A DNA stretch of 32,693 nucleotides from Ruminiclostridium sp. GTDB lineage: Bacteria; Bacillota; Clostridia; Oscillospirales; Ruminococcaceae. The stretch spans positions 1 through 32,693 of the forward strand of contig JAFVBZ010000177.1 of the NCBI GenBank assembly GCA_017479645.1, read 5' to 3'. The notes under the pieces were generated by a model. That model ran no database searches and was not told where the DNA came from. It was given only the letters and a program-made list of their open reading frames with translations. The first letter of the stretch is position 1. The number at the start of each line of letters is the position of its first letter. The translations under genes and the position numbers were made by a program. Below, one piece after another: positions 6,286 through 13,863 of this stretch.

Positions 6286-8658
6286 ATGATCGAATTCAAA
6301 GGCTTTACCGAAAAAGCAAACTCCGCGCTCAACAAGGGCGTAAACGCGGCTATGGAAATGGGGCATACCTATATAGGGAGCGAGCATATCCTCTATGGGC
6401 TGCTCTGTGAAGAAAACAGCGCCGCCTTTGCAGCGCTCACAAAGTACGGCATCTGCGGCAGTGAGATACTGCGCAGGATCGAAAGCAATGTCGGAAAAGG
6501 CGTGGCAACAAGGCTTACTTCTTCGGACATAACTCCGAGAAGCAGAAAGATACTTGAAAGCGCACTGAACGATTCGAGAAATGAGGGCGGTTCTTTCGTC
6601 GGAACCGAGCATATCCTGCTCGCATTGCTCCGGGACGAGAGCTGCAGCGGAGCAATGATGCTCAAAGAGCTGGGCGCGGATTTACGGCAGATATCCCGTG
6701 ACTGCTCCGCGGCTCCCCATAACGGCGGGATCGCTAATGCACCGGATAAGGAATACCGCAGCAGCGTGCTTGACCGTTTCGGAACAGACCTTACACGGCT
6801 TGCACGGGAAGGCAGGCTTGACCCGGTGATAGCGCGTGACAGGGAGATAAACGAGGCTCTGCGCATACTTATATGCCGCCGCAAGAACAATCCCTGCCTT
6901 ATCGGGGCAAGCGGTGTCGGCAAGACCGCCATAGCCGAAGGGATCGCCCTGCGAACCGCGGCTGGAGATGTGCCGGAGGGGCTTGAAAATGTGCGTATTT
7001 TCAGCCTCGATCTTTCGGCGGTGGTCGCGGGCGCGAAATACCGCGGAGACTTTGAAGAGCGGATAAAGGCGATAACCGATGAGGTCAGAAACAGCGGGAA
7101 TACTATACTTTTTATAGATGAGATACACACGATCGCAGGTGCCGGTGCCGCGGAAGGAGCGATCGACGCGGCGAATATACTGAAACCGGTGCTTGCGAGA
7201 GGTGAGATACGCGTTATCGGCGCGACGACAGCTGACGAATACAGGCGCTTCATCGAAAAGGACGCGGCTCTTGCAAGACGTTTCCGCCCCGTATATACCG
7301 AGGAGCCGGACGAAGCTTCCGCGATCGCTATTCTTAAAGGTATCCGGGAGAAGTACGAAGAGCATCACGGAGTACGGCTTCCCGACGAGACTCTTGAAAC
7401 CGCGGTAAAACTGTCGGTGCGGTATATGGAGGACAGGAAACTGCCGGACAAGGCGATAGATCTGATAGACGAGAGCTGTGCGGCAGTCCGGCTCGGAGCG
7501 GCAGACGACAGCGGTGCGATGCTTTTGGGGATAAAACAGCGCATTGACGAGCTTGCAAGCGAAAAGGAAAAGGCTGTGATAATGCAGGATTTTGAGCTTG
7601 CAGCGGAGATACGCGACCGCGAAAAGACTGTGACCGCGCAGTACGAGGAGCTGCTTTCAGAAAGGAAAAGCCGGAATGAAAAGCCGGTCATCACTGCCCG
7701 GGATATTGCCGCTTCACTTGCACGGATAACAGGGATATCGGCGGCAGAAGTGCTTAAAGATGACACGGGACGGGTAATGGGGCTCGAAGATGAACTACGC
7801 CGGGAGATAATCGGACAGGACAGCGCTGTGTGCGCCGTTGCCGCGGCAGTAAGGCGGAGCCGCTCCGGCATCTCCCGCCGTGACAGACCGATCGCAAGCT
7901 TCATTTTCGCGGGACCCACCGGTGTCGGAAAAACGGGATTGTCGAAAGCACTTTCCCGGGCAATGTTCGGGAAAGATGACGCTTTGATAAGATTCGACAT
8001 GTCAGAGTATATGGAAAAGCACAGCGTTTCGGGACTTATCGGCTCCCCCGCCGGCTATGTGGGCTATGAGGACGGCGGACGCCTCATAGAAGCGGTAAAG
8101 CGCAGACCGTACAGTGTCCTGCTCTTTGACGAGATCGAAAAAGCGCACCCGGACATTCTTGATCTGCTGCTGCAGGTGCTTGATGACGGGCATCTGACTG
8201 CCGCGGACGGTACACGGGTAAGCCTAAAGAACTGCATAATTATAATGACGACAAATGTCGGAGCGAGAGCTTCCGAGGAAAAAAAGCCGGCTGTAGGATT
8301 TATTTCCGGGGAAAGCGAAAAATACGATGACATTATTAAAGCCGAACTTGCCCGGACATTCCGCCCGGAATTCATCAACCGCGTGGACGAAATAGCGGTA
8401 TTTTCACGCCTTTCAGAGGATTCGGCAGAACTTATCTGCCAAAAAATGATATCCGATCTGTCAGAGCGCGCAGCAGAAGGCGGCATTGCATTAACTGTAA
8501 CTGACGCGGCTGTAAAAAAGCTTGCTAAACTCGGATACAGCGAGAAATACGGTGCGCGCGAAATGCAGCGCACTATCATAAAGCATATAGAGGACCCGCT
8601 TGCAGAGAAAGTGCTTGCCGGCGAAACGAATGTAACGTTCAGCGAAGAGGATATATAA
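6286..8658 (+). CDS. clpC: ClpC-type AAA+ unfoldase of the Clp protease
   Basis: 790 aa Hsp100 ATPase that unfolds substrates and feeds them to ClpP. An N-terminal double Clp-N repeat (residues about 4-145) carries two GHTYIGSEHIL / GSFVGTEHIL segments. The first AAA module has Walker A GASGVGKT (207-214) and Walker B ILFIDEIHT. A UVR-like coiled middle region (EKAVIMQDFELAAEIRDREK, about 426-446) marks ClpC rather than ClpB. The second module has Walker A GPTGVGKT (543-550) and VLLFDEIEKAHPD. A VGF tripeptide near residue 670 fits the ClpP-docking loop. The start follows GGAGGG. The usual ctsR-mcsA-mcsB neighbours are absent and no CtsR heptad operator is visible. Confidence 0.93.
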   Translation: MIEFKGFTEKANSALNKGVNAAMEMGHTYIGSEHILYGLLCEENSAAFAALTKYGICGSEILRRIESNVGKGVATRLTSSDITPRSRKILESALNDSRNEGGSFVGTEHILLALLRDESCSGAMMLKELGADLRQISRDCSAAPHNGGIANAPDKEYRSSVLDRFGTDLTRLAREGRLDPVIARDREINEALRILICRRKNNPCLIGASGVGKTAIAEGIALRTAAGDVPEGLENVRIFSLDLSAVVAGAKYRGDFEERIKAITDEVRNSGNTILFIDEIHTIAGAGAAEGAIDAANILKPVLARGEIRVIGATTADEYRRFIEKDAALARRFRPVYTEEPDEASAIAILKGIREKYEEHHGVRLPDETLETAVKLSVRYMEDRKLPDKAIDLIDESCAAVRLGAADDSGAMLLGIKQRIDELASEKEKAVIMQDFELAAEIRDREKTVTAQYEELLSERKSRNEKPVITARDIAASLARITGISAAEVLKDDTGRVMGLEDELRREIIGQDSAVCAVAAAVRRSRSGISRRDRPIASFIFAGPTGVGKTGLSKALSRAMFGKDDALIRFDMSEYMEKHSVSGLIGSPAGYVGYEDGGRLIEAVKRRPYSVLLFDEIEKAHPDILDLLLQVLDDGHLTAADGTRVSLKNCIIIMTTNVGARASEEKKPAVGFISGESEKYDDIIKAELARTFRPEFINRVDEIAVFSRLSEDSAELICQKMISDLSERAAEGGIALTVTDAAVKKLAKLGYSEKYGAREMQRTIIKHIEDPLAEKVLAGETNVTFSEEDI

Positions 8659-8669
8659 TGAATGACAGC

Positions 8670-8702
8670 TCCCCCTTCCGCATATAATTGCAGGAGGGGG
8701 AC
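8670..8702 (+). promoter_or_regulatory. Hairpin covering the spmA ribosome site
   Basis: TCCCCCTTCC (from about 8673) can pair, with one bulge, to GGAGGGGGA (about 8693-8701), which contains the spmA Shine-Dalgarno. The intervening 10-12 nt form the loop. This could limit translation of spmA or act as a weak processing site after clpC. Confidence 0.4.
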
Positions 8703-8708
8703 TGCGCT

Positions 8709-9305
8709 ATGATGAAGTGGATAATGACGGGGCTGATAGTGCTGTCGGCTGTGTTTGCGGCACTCACCGGGAACATGGGCAGCCTTACGACTGCGTTTCT
8801 GGAGGAATGCGGCGGCGCGGTACAGCTCGCTATATCGCTGACCGGGATAATCGCGCTGTGGAGCGGAATAATGCGGGTAGCGCAAAGTTCCGGGCTTACC
8901 GGAAAGCTGGCAAAGCTTGCCGAACCGGTACTGTCGAAGCTGTTCGGAGGTCTGGAGCGCGGCGGAAAGGCGATGCAGTACATAACGCTGAACATCACTG
9001 CAAATATACTTGGTCTCGGAAACGCATCAACGCCTTTCGGTATCGCGGCAATGCGGGAAATAGAGCGCGAGGAGCATAATCCCGAGCCGGAAAAAGCCTC
9101 ACATAACATGATCGTGCTGACGGTGATGAATACTGCGAGCTTACAGCTTATCCCGACTACCGCGGCTGCGCTACGGCTTGCGCACGGCTCCGCCGACCCT
9201 ATGGAGATCCTGCCCTGCGTATGGGTAACATCAGTCTGTGCGCTTTTCGCGGCTCTGACCGCAGCGGCTGTCTGCCGCGCTTTAAGCAGGAGGAAACGGC
9301 TGTGA
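8709..9305 (+). CDS. spmA: Spore maturation protein A
   Basis: 198 aa, nucleoside-recognition (Gate) domain membrane protein. With SpmB it is needed for spore core dehydration in Bacillus and Clostridium. The start is ATG at 8709, about nine bases after AGGAGGGGG; a TTG at 8688 in the same frame lies upstream of the ribosome site and is rejected. Several hydrophobic helices are visible (about 4-20, 38-53, 137-156, 172-192). Family motifs include WSGIMRVAQSSGLTGKLA, NITANILGLGNASTPFGI and VMNTASLQLIPTT. The stop overlaps the spmB GTG start. It is separated from clpC by 50 nt, so co-transcription is possible. Confidence 0.93.
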   Translation: MMKWIMTGLIVLSAVFAALTGNMGSLTTAFLEECGGAVQLAISLTGIIALWSGIMRVAQSSGLTGKLAKLAEPVLSKLFGGLERGGKAMQYITLNITANILGLGNASTPFGIAAMREIEREEHNPEPEKASHNMIVLTVMNTASLQLIPTTAAALRLAHGSADPMEILPCVWVTSVCALFAALTAAAVCRALSRRKRL

Positions 9306-9817
9306 ACATATCGGATCTTGTGATACCGCTGATATTTGCGGGGGTGCTGATATATGGAGTATGCACGAAAACGGACGTTTTCACGGAATTCACAGAGGGC
9401 GTAAAGGACGGATTAAAGACGGTATATGACATCTTCCCGTCGCTGTTCTGCCTTGTGATCTCGGTAGCCGCATTCCGTGCGTCCGGCGGTGCCGGACTGC
9501 TGACGGAACTGCTGTCACCTGCACTGAATGCCGTTGGATTCCCGCCGGAGTGCGCCGAGCTGATCCTGCTCCGCCCATTTTCCGGCAGCGGCGCGATAGC
9601 CGTATTCGAGCGGGTACTGACAGCCTGCGGTCCCGACAGCTTTCCCGGCAGGACTGCGTCGGTAATACTCGGAAGCAGCGAAACGACATTCTATACGCTG
9701 TCCGTTTATTTTGCTGCTGTAAAGGCGAAAAAGACCCGATATGCACTGTTCTGTGCGCTTGTGGGAGACTTTGTCTGCGCAGCGGTTAGTGCTGTCGCAG
9801 TAAGAATGATGCTTTGA
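9302..9817 (+). CDS. spmB: Spore maturation protein B
   Basis: 171 aa membrane partner of SpmA. The start is GTG at 9302 inside the spmA stop (GTGA overlap), with AGGAGG at 9288-9293 eight bases upstream, indicating translational coupling. Conserved features are ISDLVIPLIFAGVLIYG, VKDGLKTVYDIFPSLF, LLRPFSGSGAIAVFE and ILGSSETTFYTLSVYFAAV. An in-frame upstream extension to 9221 lies inside spmA and is rejected. It ends 32 nt before a strong bidirectional terminator. Confidence 0.93.
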   Translation: MNISDLVIPLIFAGVLIYGVCTKTDVFTEFTEGVKDGLKTVYDIFPSLFCLVISVAAFRASGGAGLLTELLSPALNAVGFPPECAELILLRPFSGSGAIAVFERVLTACGPDSFPGRTASVILGSSETTFYTLSVYFAAVKAKKTRYALFCALVGDFVCAAVSAVAVRMML

Positions 9818-9846
9818 GTGACATAAACAGCAATGCGGATAACGGC

Positions 9847-9886
9847 AAAAAAACCGCTGAATGCTTACGCATTCAGCGGTTTTTGT
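9847..9886. terminator. Bidirectional intrinsic terminator between spmB and the pilin cluster
   Basis: A perfect 16-bp stem (9849-9864 with 9869-9884, core ACCGCTGAATGC, loop TTAC) has A-tract and T-tract flanks, so it serves convergent transcripts from both sides. It abuts the stop codon of the last pilin gene (9886). Confidence 0.92.
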
Positions 9887-10515
9887 TAAGCTCCCATTGG
9901 AAGTATCGGCGATGTTCCGACTATCAATCCGTCGCTTGTAACGCCTTGATCTTCGCCGTCCCATGCAAAAGTCTCCACGCTCCAGCCGGCTGTATTATCA
10001 AATACCGGGAAATTCTGAACGGGCGTAGTCTGACCGTTCACGAAGTACAGCGCAAAGCATACACCTCCGACAAGCCTGAAACGCACATATCCGTTCTCAA
10101 GCTCGGGAAAAGCATTTGCAAGCTGGCACGCAAGACGTTCTTCGGCATTTATACTGCCCTGCTTCTGCTCATCTTTTGTTGATTCGCCGTGACCGGTCCA
10201 TTTTGTATTGAACTTCTGTATAAAAACTGTCTTGTCAGATGTATCAATAATCCATTTACCGTTTATTATTGCGACATCAACATCGCAGATAGCGCTGCGT
10301 GAAAGGAACATACCATATCCGTCGGCACCCGCCTGGGTCATAAAATAAGATATATTATCACGCATCTTGCCCGCTGTTGAGTTTGCCCCCGCAACATGGG
10401 AACGCGTAACATAGCCTATCATCGTAGGAATAAGTATCGCCGCAAGAACAGCGATAATTGCGATAACAACAATAAGCTCCACAAGCGTGAAACCCTTTTT
10501 ATTCAATTTTTTCAT
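9886..10515 (-). CDS. Type IV prepilin-like protein (third pilin of cluster)
   Basis: 209 aa. It has a class III signal peptide MKKLNKKG|FTLVELIVV with Glu at +5 of the mature protein, then the hydrophobic helix IAIIAVLAAILIPTMIGYV. Prepilin peptidase would cut after Gly8. The helix-to-head region GYVTRSHVAGANSTAGKMRDNI and the C-terminus GLIVGTSPILPMGA closely match those of the first pilin (12455-13123), so the two are paralogues. The head contains two Cys (in SAICDVDV and LACQLANAF), candidates for a disulphide. It follows the second pilin by 43 nt with GGAG before the ATG. Confidence 0.88.
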   Translation of the reverse strand: MKKLNKKGFTLVELIVVIAIIAVLAAILIPTMIGYVTRSHVAGANSTAGKMRDNISYFMTQAGADGYGMFLSRSAICDVDVAIINGKWIIDTSDKTVFIQKFNTKWTGHGESTKDEQKQGSINAEERLACQLANAFPELENGYVRFRLVGGVCFALYFVNGQTTPVQNFPVFDNTAGWSVETFAWDGEDQGVTSDGLIVGTSPILPMGA

Positions 10516-10558
10516 ATTTTTTCTCCAACACCGCCGGTAAACCGATTACCGGTACCTA

Positions 10559-11233
10559 TCAGGTCTTTTCAACCACCGAATTCTCTGCGGAATTAATGAA
10601 TATCTGTCCTGCATCACAGAACATTACAGGGTAAGAACAGCAATAATCGCCGCTTGCGAGAATGCAGTTATCCTGCAGTGTAACGTCAAGACCGTTTGCG
10701 TCAACGTTCAGCCAGTATGTAGCAAGTACACGGTATGTTTCATCGGTAACTATATAAATAGTACCTTCCATGCCTTCCTTCTGTGTGGTGTACTTCTCAA
10801 GTGCGGTCTGCATCTTTGAATACATTTTCTTCTGCGCATCACTCTTTGAGTTGTCTGCAAGTAAAGTATCAAAGCTGGTGGTTGCAACTGCGGCGGTGTG
10901 AACAGTTCCTGCCGAACCTACTACGGGGTTGGCAACTCCCGAACCGCCCTTGATGACCTGACCCTGATTGTCAAGCATAGCGTAGAAAACAACGAAAGTT
11001 TTTCCGCCGGTTGACGGGATCGCCGTAGGATTGGTTATCTCGATAGTTGAAAGAACGTCCTGTGCATTGTAGTAAACGTCCTTTGCGAGAGCCTTTCCGA
11101 GTGCCGGCTTCTGGTCATAGGTGAGAGACGGAACTATCATAGCTGTAAGCACACCTATGATAACAATCACGATGATCATCTCGATCAGCGTGAATCCTTT
11201 TTTTGCCCGCAGACGGGCGATTTTGTGAACCAT
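10559..11233 (-). CDS. Type IV prepilin-like protein (second pilin of cluster)
   Basis: 224 aa. The N-terminus MVHKIARLRAKKG|FTLIEMIIVIV has the prepilin cleavage Gly, Phe+1 and Glu+5, followed by IIGVLTAMIVPSL. The head starts TYDQKPALGKALAKDVYYNA and differs from the other two pilins, without the ANSTA segment, so it is a distinct minor pilin or pseudopilin. Near the end is DNCILASGDYCCSYPVMFCD with several Cys. The ribosome site AGGAGG precedes the ATG. The 184-bp gap upstream holds several small stem-loops (for example around 11354-11401) but no gene. Confidence 0.85.
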   Translation of the reverse strand: MVHKIARLRAKKGFTLIEMIIVIVIIGVLTAMIVPSLTYDQKPALGKALAKDVYYNAQDVLSTIEITNPTAIPSTGGKTFVVFYAMLDNQGQVIKGGSGVANPVVGSAGTVHTAAVATTSFDTLLADNSKSDAQKKMYSKMQTALEKYTTQKEGMEGTIYIVTDETYRVLATYWLNVDANGLDVTLQDNCILASGDYCCSYPVMFCDAGQIFINSAENSVVEKT

Positions 11234-11417
11234 AAAAGATTCCTCCTTCTAAAGGATTTTATAAAAGGAGCAGCGGTGTTAAAGAAAAATCAAACGGTTT
11301 CCCGGTTCCGCCTCGGCGGAGAAATTTGCGCTGCTTCATTTTATCTGTTTTACGGATATGTCGTGAGGTCATATCCGCGTCCGAAGTACGGGTGCGGATA
11401 TCGCCCTGCGGCGATTT

Positions 11418-12374
11418 TCAGTGCTGTTCGTGCTGGCTTCTTACAAGCCGGAAAAAATCCACTTCAAGAGGCGGATCGTTTATCCAACCGAGATAATAAG
11501 CTGTAATATCGGTGATCTCTGCATCGACACGATCCCAATAAAATTGACGATTTATATTACCCCCGGTGGTGTACATAATATCTGTCGTGTGAAAGACACT
11601 GCAAAAGTCAACAAAATCACTCGTGGTATGGTACAAAACATCATGGTTATCCGGAGCATAAAGATCAGGAGCGCCGAAGTCGTGAAGGAGTTCGTGTATA
11701 AGCATATCCGGCGATATCGGCTGATTCTTTCCTGAATACCAGTACGGACTTACCACAAGCTCGTACGGACGCTCAAATGGCTTATTGTACACATTCAGCT
11801 CATATATAAAGGTATTCGGGGAAGTTCCGCCGTCATAAAAGAAATAATAAACTACATTCTGACAGCCAAGTTCATTGTATATTGCATCATTATTTACACA
11901 GCTGTCGATAAAATCCCATTCGTAACCGGCTTCCTTGTTCATAAAACGAGACATATAGTCATCATTTACTATTATGTCTCCGAAGTCGTGCTCATAATAG
12001 AGAACATTGTCATTTTCGTCGGAAGGCTGAACAAATTCCAACTCGACCCTGTACTTTTTTCCCTGTTCTATGAGCCAGTCAGTTCCGACTGAAAGATATC
12101 GGAGAAGCTCTTCACGCTTTTTCTTATCTTCCGGCTGCGTGAAATCCCATTTATCATATCCGTCAGAAGCAAATACGGTCACAAGAGCCGTTTTTCCCTC
12201 AAGTTTTTTTGCGGAACCGAGATCTTCGTAGGCTACACCCGGATACTTCGGCTTATAATCGAGGTCAATAACATCAAAATAGTCAAGCTCAAATATGAGT
12301 CCGATTATTACAGCGGCTATGACCACAACAAGGAGTATAACAGTAAGGATCTTCTTTTTTGTCATAAAAACCAT
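11418..12374 (-). CDS. Membrane-anchored zinc metallopeptidase in the pilin cluster
   Basis: 318 aa. An N-terminal Lys-rich start (MTKKK) and a hydrophobic segment (about residues 9-29) give a signal anchor with an extracytoplasmic body. The catalytic motif HELLHDFGAPD (His227, Glu228, His231, Gly234, Asp237) is the metzincin-like HExxHxxGxxD signature. A candidate Met-turn, TTDIMYTT, has Met267. The HELLHDFGAPDLY form resembles M6-type secreted peptidases, but the rest is not recognised. The start could be codon 1 (12374) or codon 4 (12365); neither has a good ribosome site. It sits between pilin genes with the same orientation, suggesting a role in pilin or surface processing or as an exported effector (inference). 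Confidence 0.75.
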   Translation of the reverse strand: MVFMTKKKILTVILLVVVIAAVIIGLIFELDYFDVIDLDYKPKYPGVAYEDLGSAKKLEGKTALVTVFASDGYDKWDFTQPEDKKKREELLRYLSVGTDWLIEQGKKYRVELEFVQPSDENDNVLYYEHDFGDIIVNDDYMSRFMNKEAGYEWDFIDSCVNNDAIYNELGCQNVVYYFFYDGGTSPNTFIYELNVYNKPFERPYELVVSPYWYSGKNQPISPDMLIHELLHDFGAPDLYAPDNHDVLYHTTSDFVDFCSVFHTTDIMYTTGGNINRQFYWDRVDAEITDITAYYLGWINDPPLEVDFFRLVRSQHEQH

Positions 12375-12383
12375 TACTTACAA

Positions 12384-12424
12384 CAAATTCCCTGACGAGA
12401 GAGTTTCCCGTCAGGGAGAATTTG
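12384..12424 (-). terminator. Stem-loop between first pilin and metallopeptidase genes
   Basis: CCCTGACG (12390-12397) pairs with CGTCAGGG (12409-12416), extended by CAAATT/AATTTG with a 2-nt bulge. On the minus strand it is followed by AATTTGTTG, a weak U-tract. It probably acts as an attenuator or 3'-end stabiliser that keeps pilin mRNA high relative to downstream genes. Confidence 0.55.
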
Positions 12425-12454
12425 TTTAGTTCTTTTTGTCAGAAGCCAACTTAA

Positions 12455-13123
12455 TTACGTTGTACCGAAGTTGAAAGAGCTGCTGCTGTCGAGCGGGATA
12501 ACAGGAGCTGTTCCTACGATATCACCGGAAGCTGCGATACCTGCTGTATCGTTAGCCCACTGAGCGCCTGTCGGCCAGTCAGCAGAGCTGGTCCAAGAAA
12601 TAGCGCTTGTGATAGCTGCCGGAACTGTAGCTGTACCGTTAACATAGAGAACACCGAATGTCTTACCGCCTCTGAGGTAAGCCTTGATCTGAGCTGTCTT
12701 AACCTCGGGGAAGAGGTCAGCGAGGTCAGCTGCAAGAGCCTTGCAGTGATCAACATCACCCTTGGTTGTACCTGCAACTTCAGATGTGCTCCAGTTGGTC
12801 TTGTCGTTGAAGCTGTCCTGATTTGTTACAGAAACCTTCCAGTCAGCGGCAGCGGTACCGCCAACAGTGATAGTTACAACAGAAGTAACTGTGCCCTTCT
12901 TCATTCCCTTGTTTACAGTATCAAGCTGTGTAAGGAATGCGTCGATCTCATTCTTGATAGAAGCAGCAGTCGAGTTAGCGGATGTAACCTTGGACTGTGT
13001 TACGTAACCAAGCATGGTCGGGATAAGGATCGCTGCGAGTACGCCGATGATAGCAATAACAACGATCAGCTCAACGAGTGTGAAGCCCTTCTTAGCACGG
13101 AGCTTCTGAAAATACTTTATCAT
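12455..13123 (-). CDS. Type IV prepilin-like protein (first, probably major pilin)
   Basis: 222 aa. The leader MIKYFQKLRAKKG|FTLVELIVV carries Glu+5, and the helix IAIIGVLAAILIPTMLGYV is canonical for type IV pilins. The mature head is Ala/Thr/Ser-rich (GTVTSVVTITVGGTAAADW, ISWTSSADWPTGAQW) and ends SSSSFNFGTT. The ribosome site AAGGAGG is strong, the gene is promoter-proximal, and its leader mRNA is structured, all pointing to the most highly expressed pilin. No PilB, PilC, PilT or prepilin peptidase is in the window, so the assembly machinery must be elsewhere. Confidence 0.92.
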   Translation of the reverse strand: MIKYFQKLRAKKGFTLVELIVVIAIIGVLAAILIPTMLGYVTQSKVTSANSTAASIKNEIDAFLTQLDTVNKGMKKGTVTSVVTITVGGTAAADWKVSVTNQDSFNDKTNWSTSEVAGTTKGDVDHCKALAADLADLFPEVKTAQIKAYLRGGKTFGVLYVNGTATVPAAITSAISWTSSADWPTGAQWANDTAGIAASGDIVGTAPVIPLDSSSSFNFGTT

Positions 13124-13157
13124 GGTATTTTCCTCCTTTGTAAAAAATTTTTATTTA

Positions 13158-13204
13158 TAACCCCGCAGGGTTATATACGTTTAGAAAGGGCGTTTTCCCT
13201 TTCT
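13158..13204 (-). promoter_or_regulatory. Two stem-loops in the pilin leader
   Basis: TAACCC-CGCA-GGGTTA (13158-13173) and AGAAAGGG-CGTTTT-CCCTTTCT (13183-13204) lie in the predicted 5' leader of the first pilin mRNA. The second sits within a few bases of the predicted transcription start, as expected for a 5'-stabilising stem-loop. Confidence 0.6.
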
Positions 13205-13212
13205 GTACTTAC

Positions 13213-13241
13213 AGTATATCGCATCTCGGAAAAAATTGCAA
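13213..13241 (-). promoter_or_regulatory. Promoter of the pilin/metallopeptidase cluster
   Basis: On the minus strand, -35 TTGCAA (13241-13236), a 17-bp spacer and -10 TATACT (13218-13213) predict a start near 13206 and a leader of about 83 nt. Confidence 0.65.
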
Positions 13242-13326
13242 GCGTTTTTTTCAGAAAATCTGCGTTTTACCGTAATTTTATATACATTTAATAAATACCG
13301 GGGGATGTTTTTTAGCATTTTACTGA

Positions 13327-13416
13327 CCGGCGGTTACAAAATCGTTTTCACAGCCTAACCAAAGCTGTAACCAATTACACAAAACCGGTAATCTGCAACC
13401 AAACTGTAACCGCCGG
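13327..13416. repeat. Cluster of TGTAACC sites inside a 12-bp inverted repeat
   Basis: CCGGCGGTTACA (13327-13338) and its inverse TGTAACCGCCGG (13405-13416) bracket 66 bp. Within and overlapping it are the direct repeats AACCAAAGCTGTAACC (13357-13372) and AACCAAACTGTAACC (13397-13411). The TGTAACC core thus occurs three times, once inverted. It lies about 90-200 bp upstream of the pilin promoter, so it may be an upstream activator or repressor region. Confidence 0.6.
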
Positions 13417-13504
13417 CGTTGCAGGATTTGTATTTTCAACCGCTTTTCCGGTCGCATTATGTCACATCTTACAATTTTGCCCGATTTTCTTCGGTAGCCT
13501 TACT

Positions 13505-13539
13505 CTATATAAACGTATGGGCATAAGCCTTGCTGACTT
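13505..13539 (-). pseudogene. Remnant of the 3' end of the LytTR gene
   Basis: The 20 bp at 13520-13539 (GGCATAAGCCTTGCTGACTT) are identical to 14041-14060, inside the LytTR gene. Read in the LytTR frame on the minus strand, this copy gives VSKAYA-HTFI-stop (TAG at 13507-13505), while the intact gene gives VSKAYA-GTLR-stop. Both tails are four codons long. This fits a displaced original gene end left behind when the intervening cassette was inserted. A remnant of a deleted paralogue is the alternative. Confidence 0.55.
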
Positions 13540-13565
13540 TGTTGCTGCAGCAACGTTTATCGCTA

Positions 13566-13594
13566 TTGACAAAACCGCGTTTCAGTGTTATAAT
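13566..13594 (+). promoter_or_regulatory. Consensus promoter of the antisense RNA
   Basis: A perfect TTGACA (13566-13571), 17-bp spacer and perfect TATAAT (13589-13594) predict a start near 13601. There is no ribosome site or plausible protein start downstream, so the transcript is non-coding. Confidence 0.9.
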
Positions 13595-13600
13595 AAAAGA

Positions 13601-13762
13601 ACAAAAGCAGTCCTGATGATGCTTTATGTGCGCGCGTCGTGCGCGCTTTTGGCATCATCGTCGATGCATCGTACATCGGATAAGACGGTCTGCTCCCCTA
13701 AAGTTTTAAGTTATAAGAAATAACCGCTAACCCTTGGAAAGTATGGCGGTTATTTTCTTTTT
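13601..13762 (+). ncRNA. Structured small RNA, predicted type I antitoxin
   Basis: About 160 nt between a perfect sigma-A promoter and an intrinsic terminator. The 5' part can fold into a three-way junction: AGCAG (13606-13610) with CTGCT (13690-13694), GATGATGC (13615-13622) with GCATCATC (13652-13659) capped by a GCGCGC/GCGCGC stem, and CGATG (13662-13666) with CATCG (13674-13678). The 3' end (13718-13762) is the terminator and is antisense to the last four codons and stop of the toxin gene. The convergent layout with a shared 3' hairpin matches known type I modules such as par/Fst and TxpA/RatA. I considered 6S RNA, but the fold and the opposing toxin gene do not fit. Confidence 0.7.
13718..13762. 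terminator. Shared hairpin terminator of antitoxin RNA and toxin mRNA
   Basis: AAATAACCGC (13718-13727) pairs perfectly with GCGGTTATTT (13746-13755), followed on the plus strand by TTTTCTTTTT. On the minus strand the same stem is followed by CTTATAAC, a poorer U-tract, so the toxin mRNA may read somewhat further. Confidence 0.8.
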
Positions 13763-13854
13763 CCGTGGCTTGAAAATATTTCGTAAAGAAATACCGCAAA
13801 CGTCAATGTAAGCATAAGTGTCTGAATAATATCAGAGTATGTAAACATCAACAT
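13750..13854 (-). CDS. Small hydrophobic toxin, holin-like type I family
   Basis: 34 aa (MLMFTYSDIIQTLMLTLTFA then VFLYEIFSSHGKRK): one predicted membrane helix (about residues 9-27) and a basic C-terminus, the pattern of holin-like/Fst/TxpA-type toxins. The start ATG (13854-13852) follows GGGGGTGG at five bases; the ATG two codons later is an alternative. The mRNA would start near 13990 with a 135-nt leader. In that leader the hairpin CCCCTTGAAAAAGGGG (stem 13874-13879 / 13864-13869, GAAA tetraloop) hides the ribosome site, and CACCCC upstream could also pair with GGGGTG. The stop lies within the antisense RNA terminator. Toxicity is inferred, not shown. Confidence 0.75.
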   Translation of the reverse strand: MLMFTYSDIIQTLMLTLTFAVFLYEIFSSHGKRK

Positions 13855-13863
13855 CAGCACCAC

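Noticed and set aside
13517-13723. 68-codon plus-strand frame over the small RNA
   Set aside because: Its start lies upstream of the consensus promoter at 13566, it has no ribosome site, and the region is better explained as structured RNA.
13601-13762. 6S RNA (ssrS) as identity of the small RNA
   Set aside because: The fold is a short multi-branched structure with an extra terminator stem, not a long rod with a central bubble, and a toxin gene opposes it.
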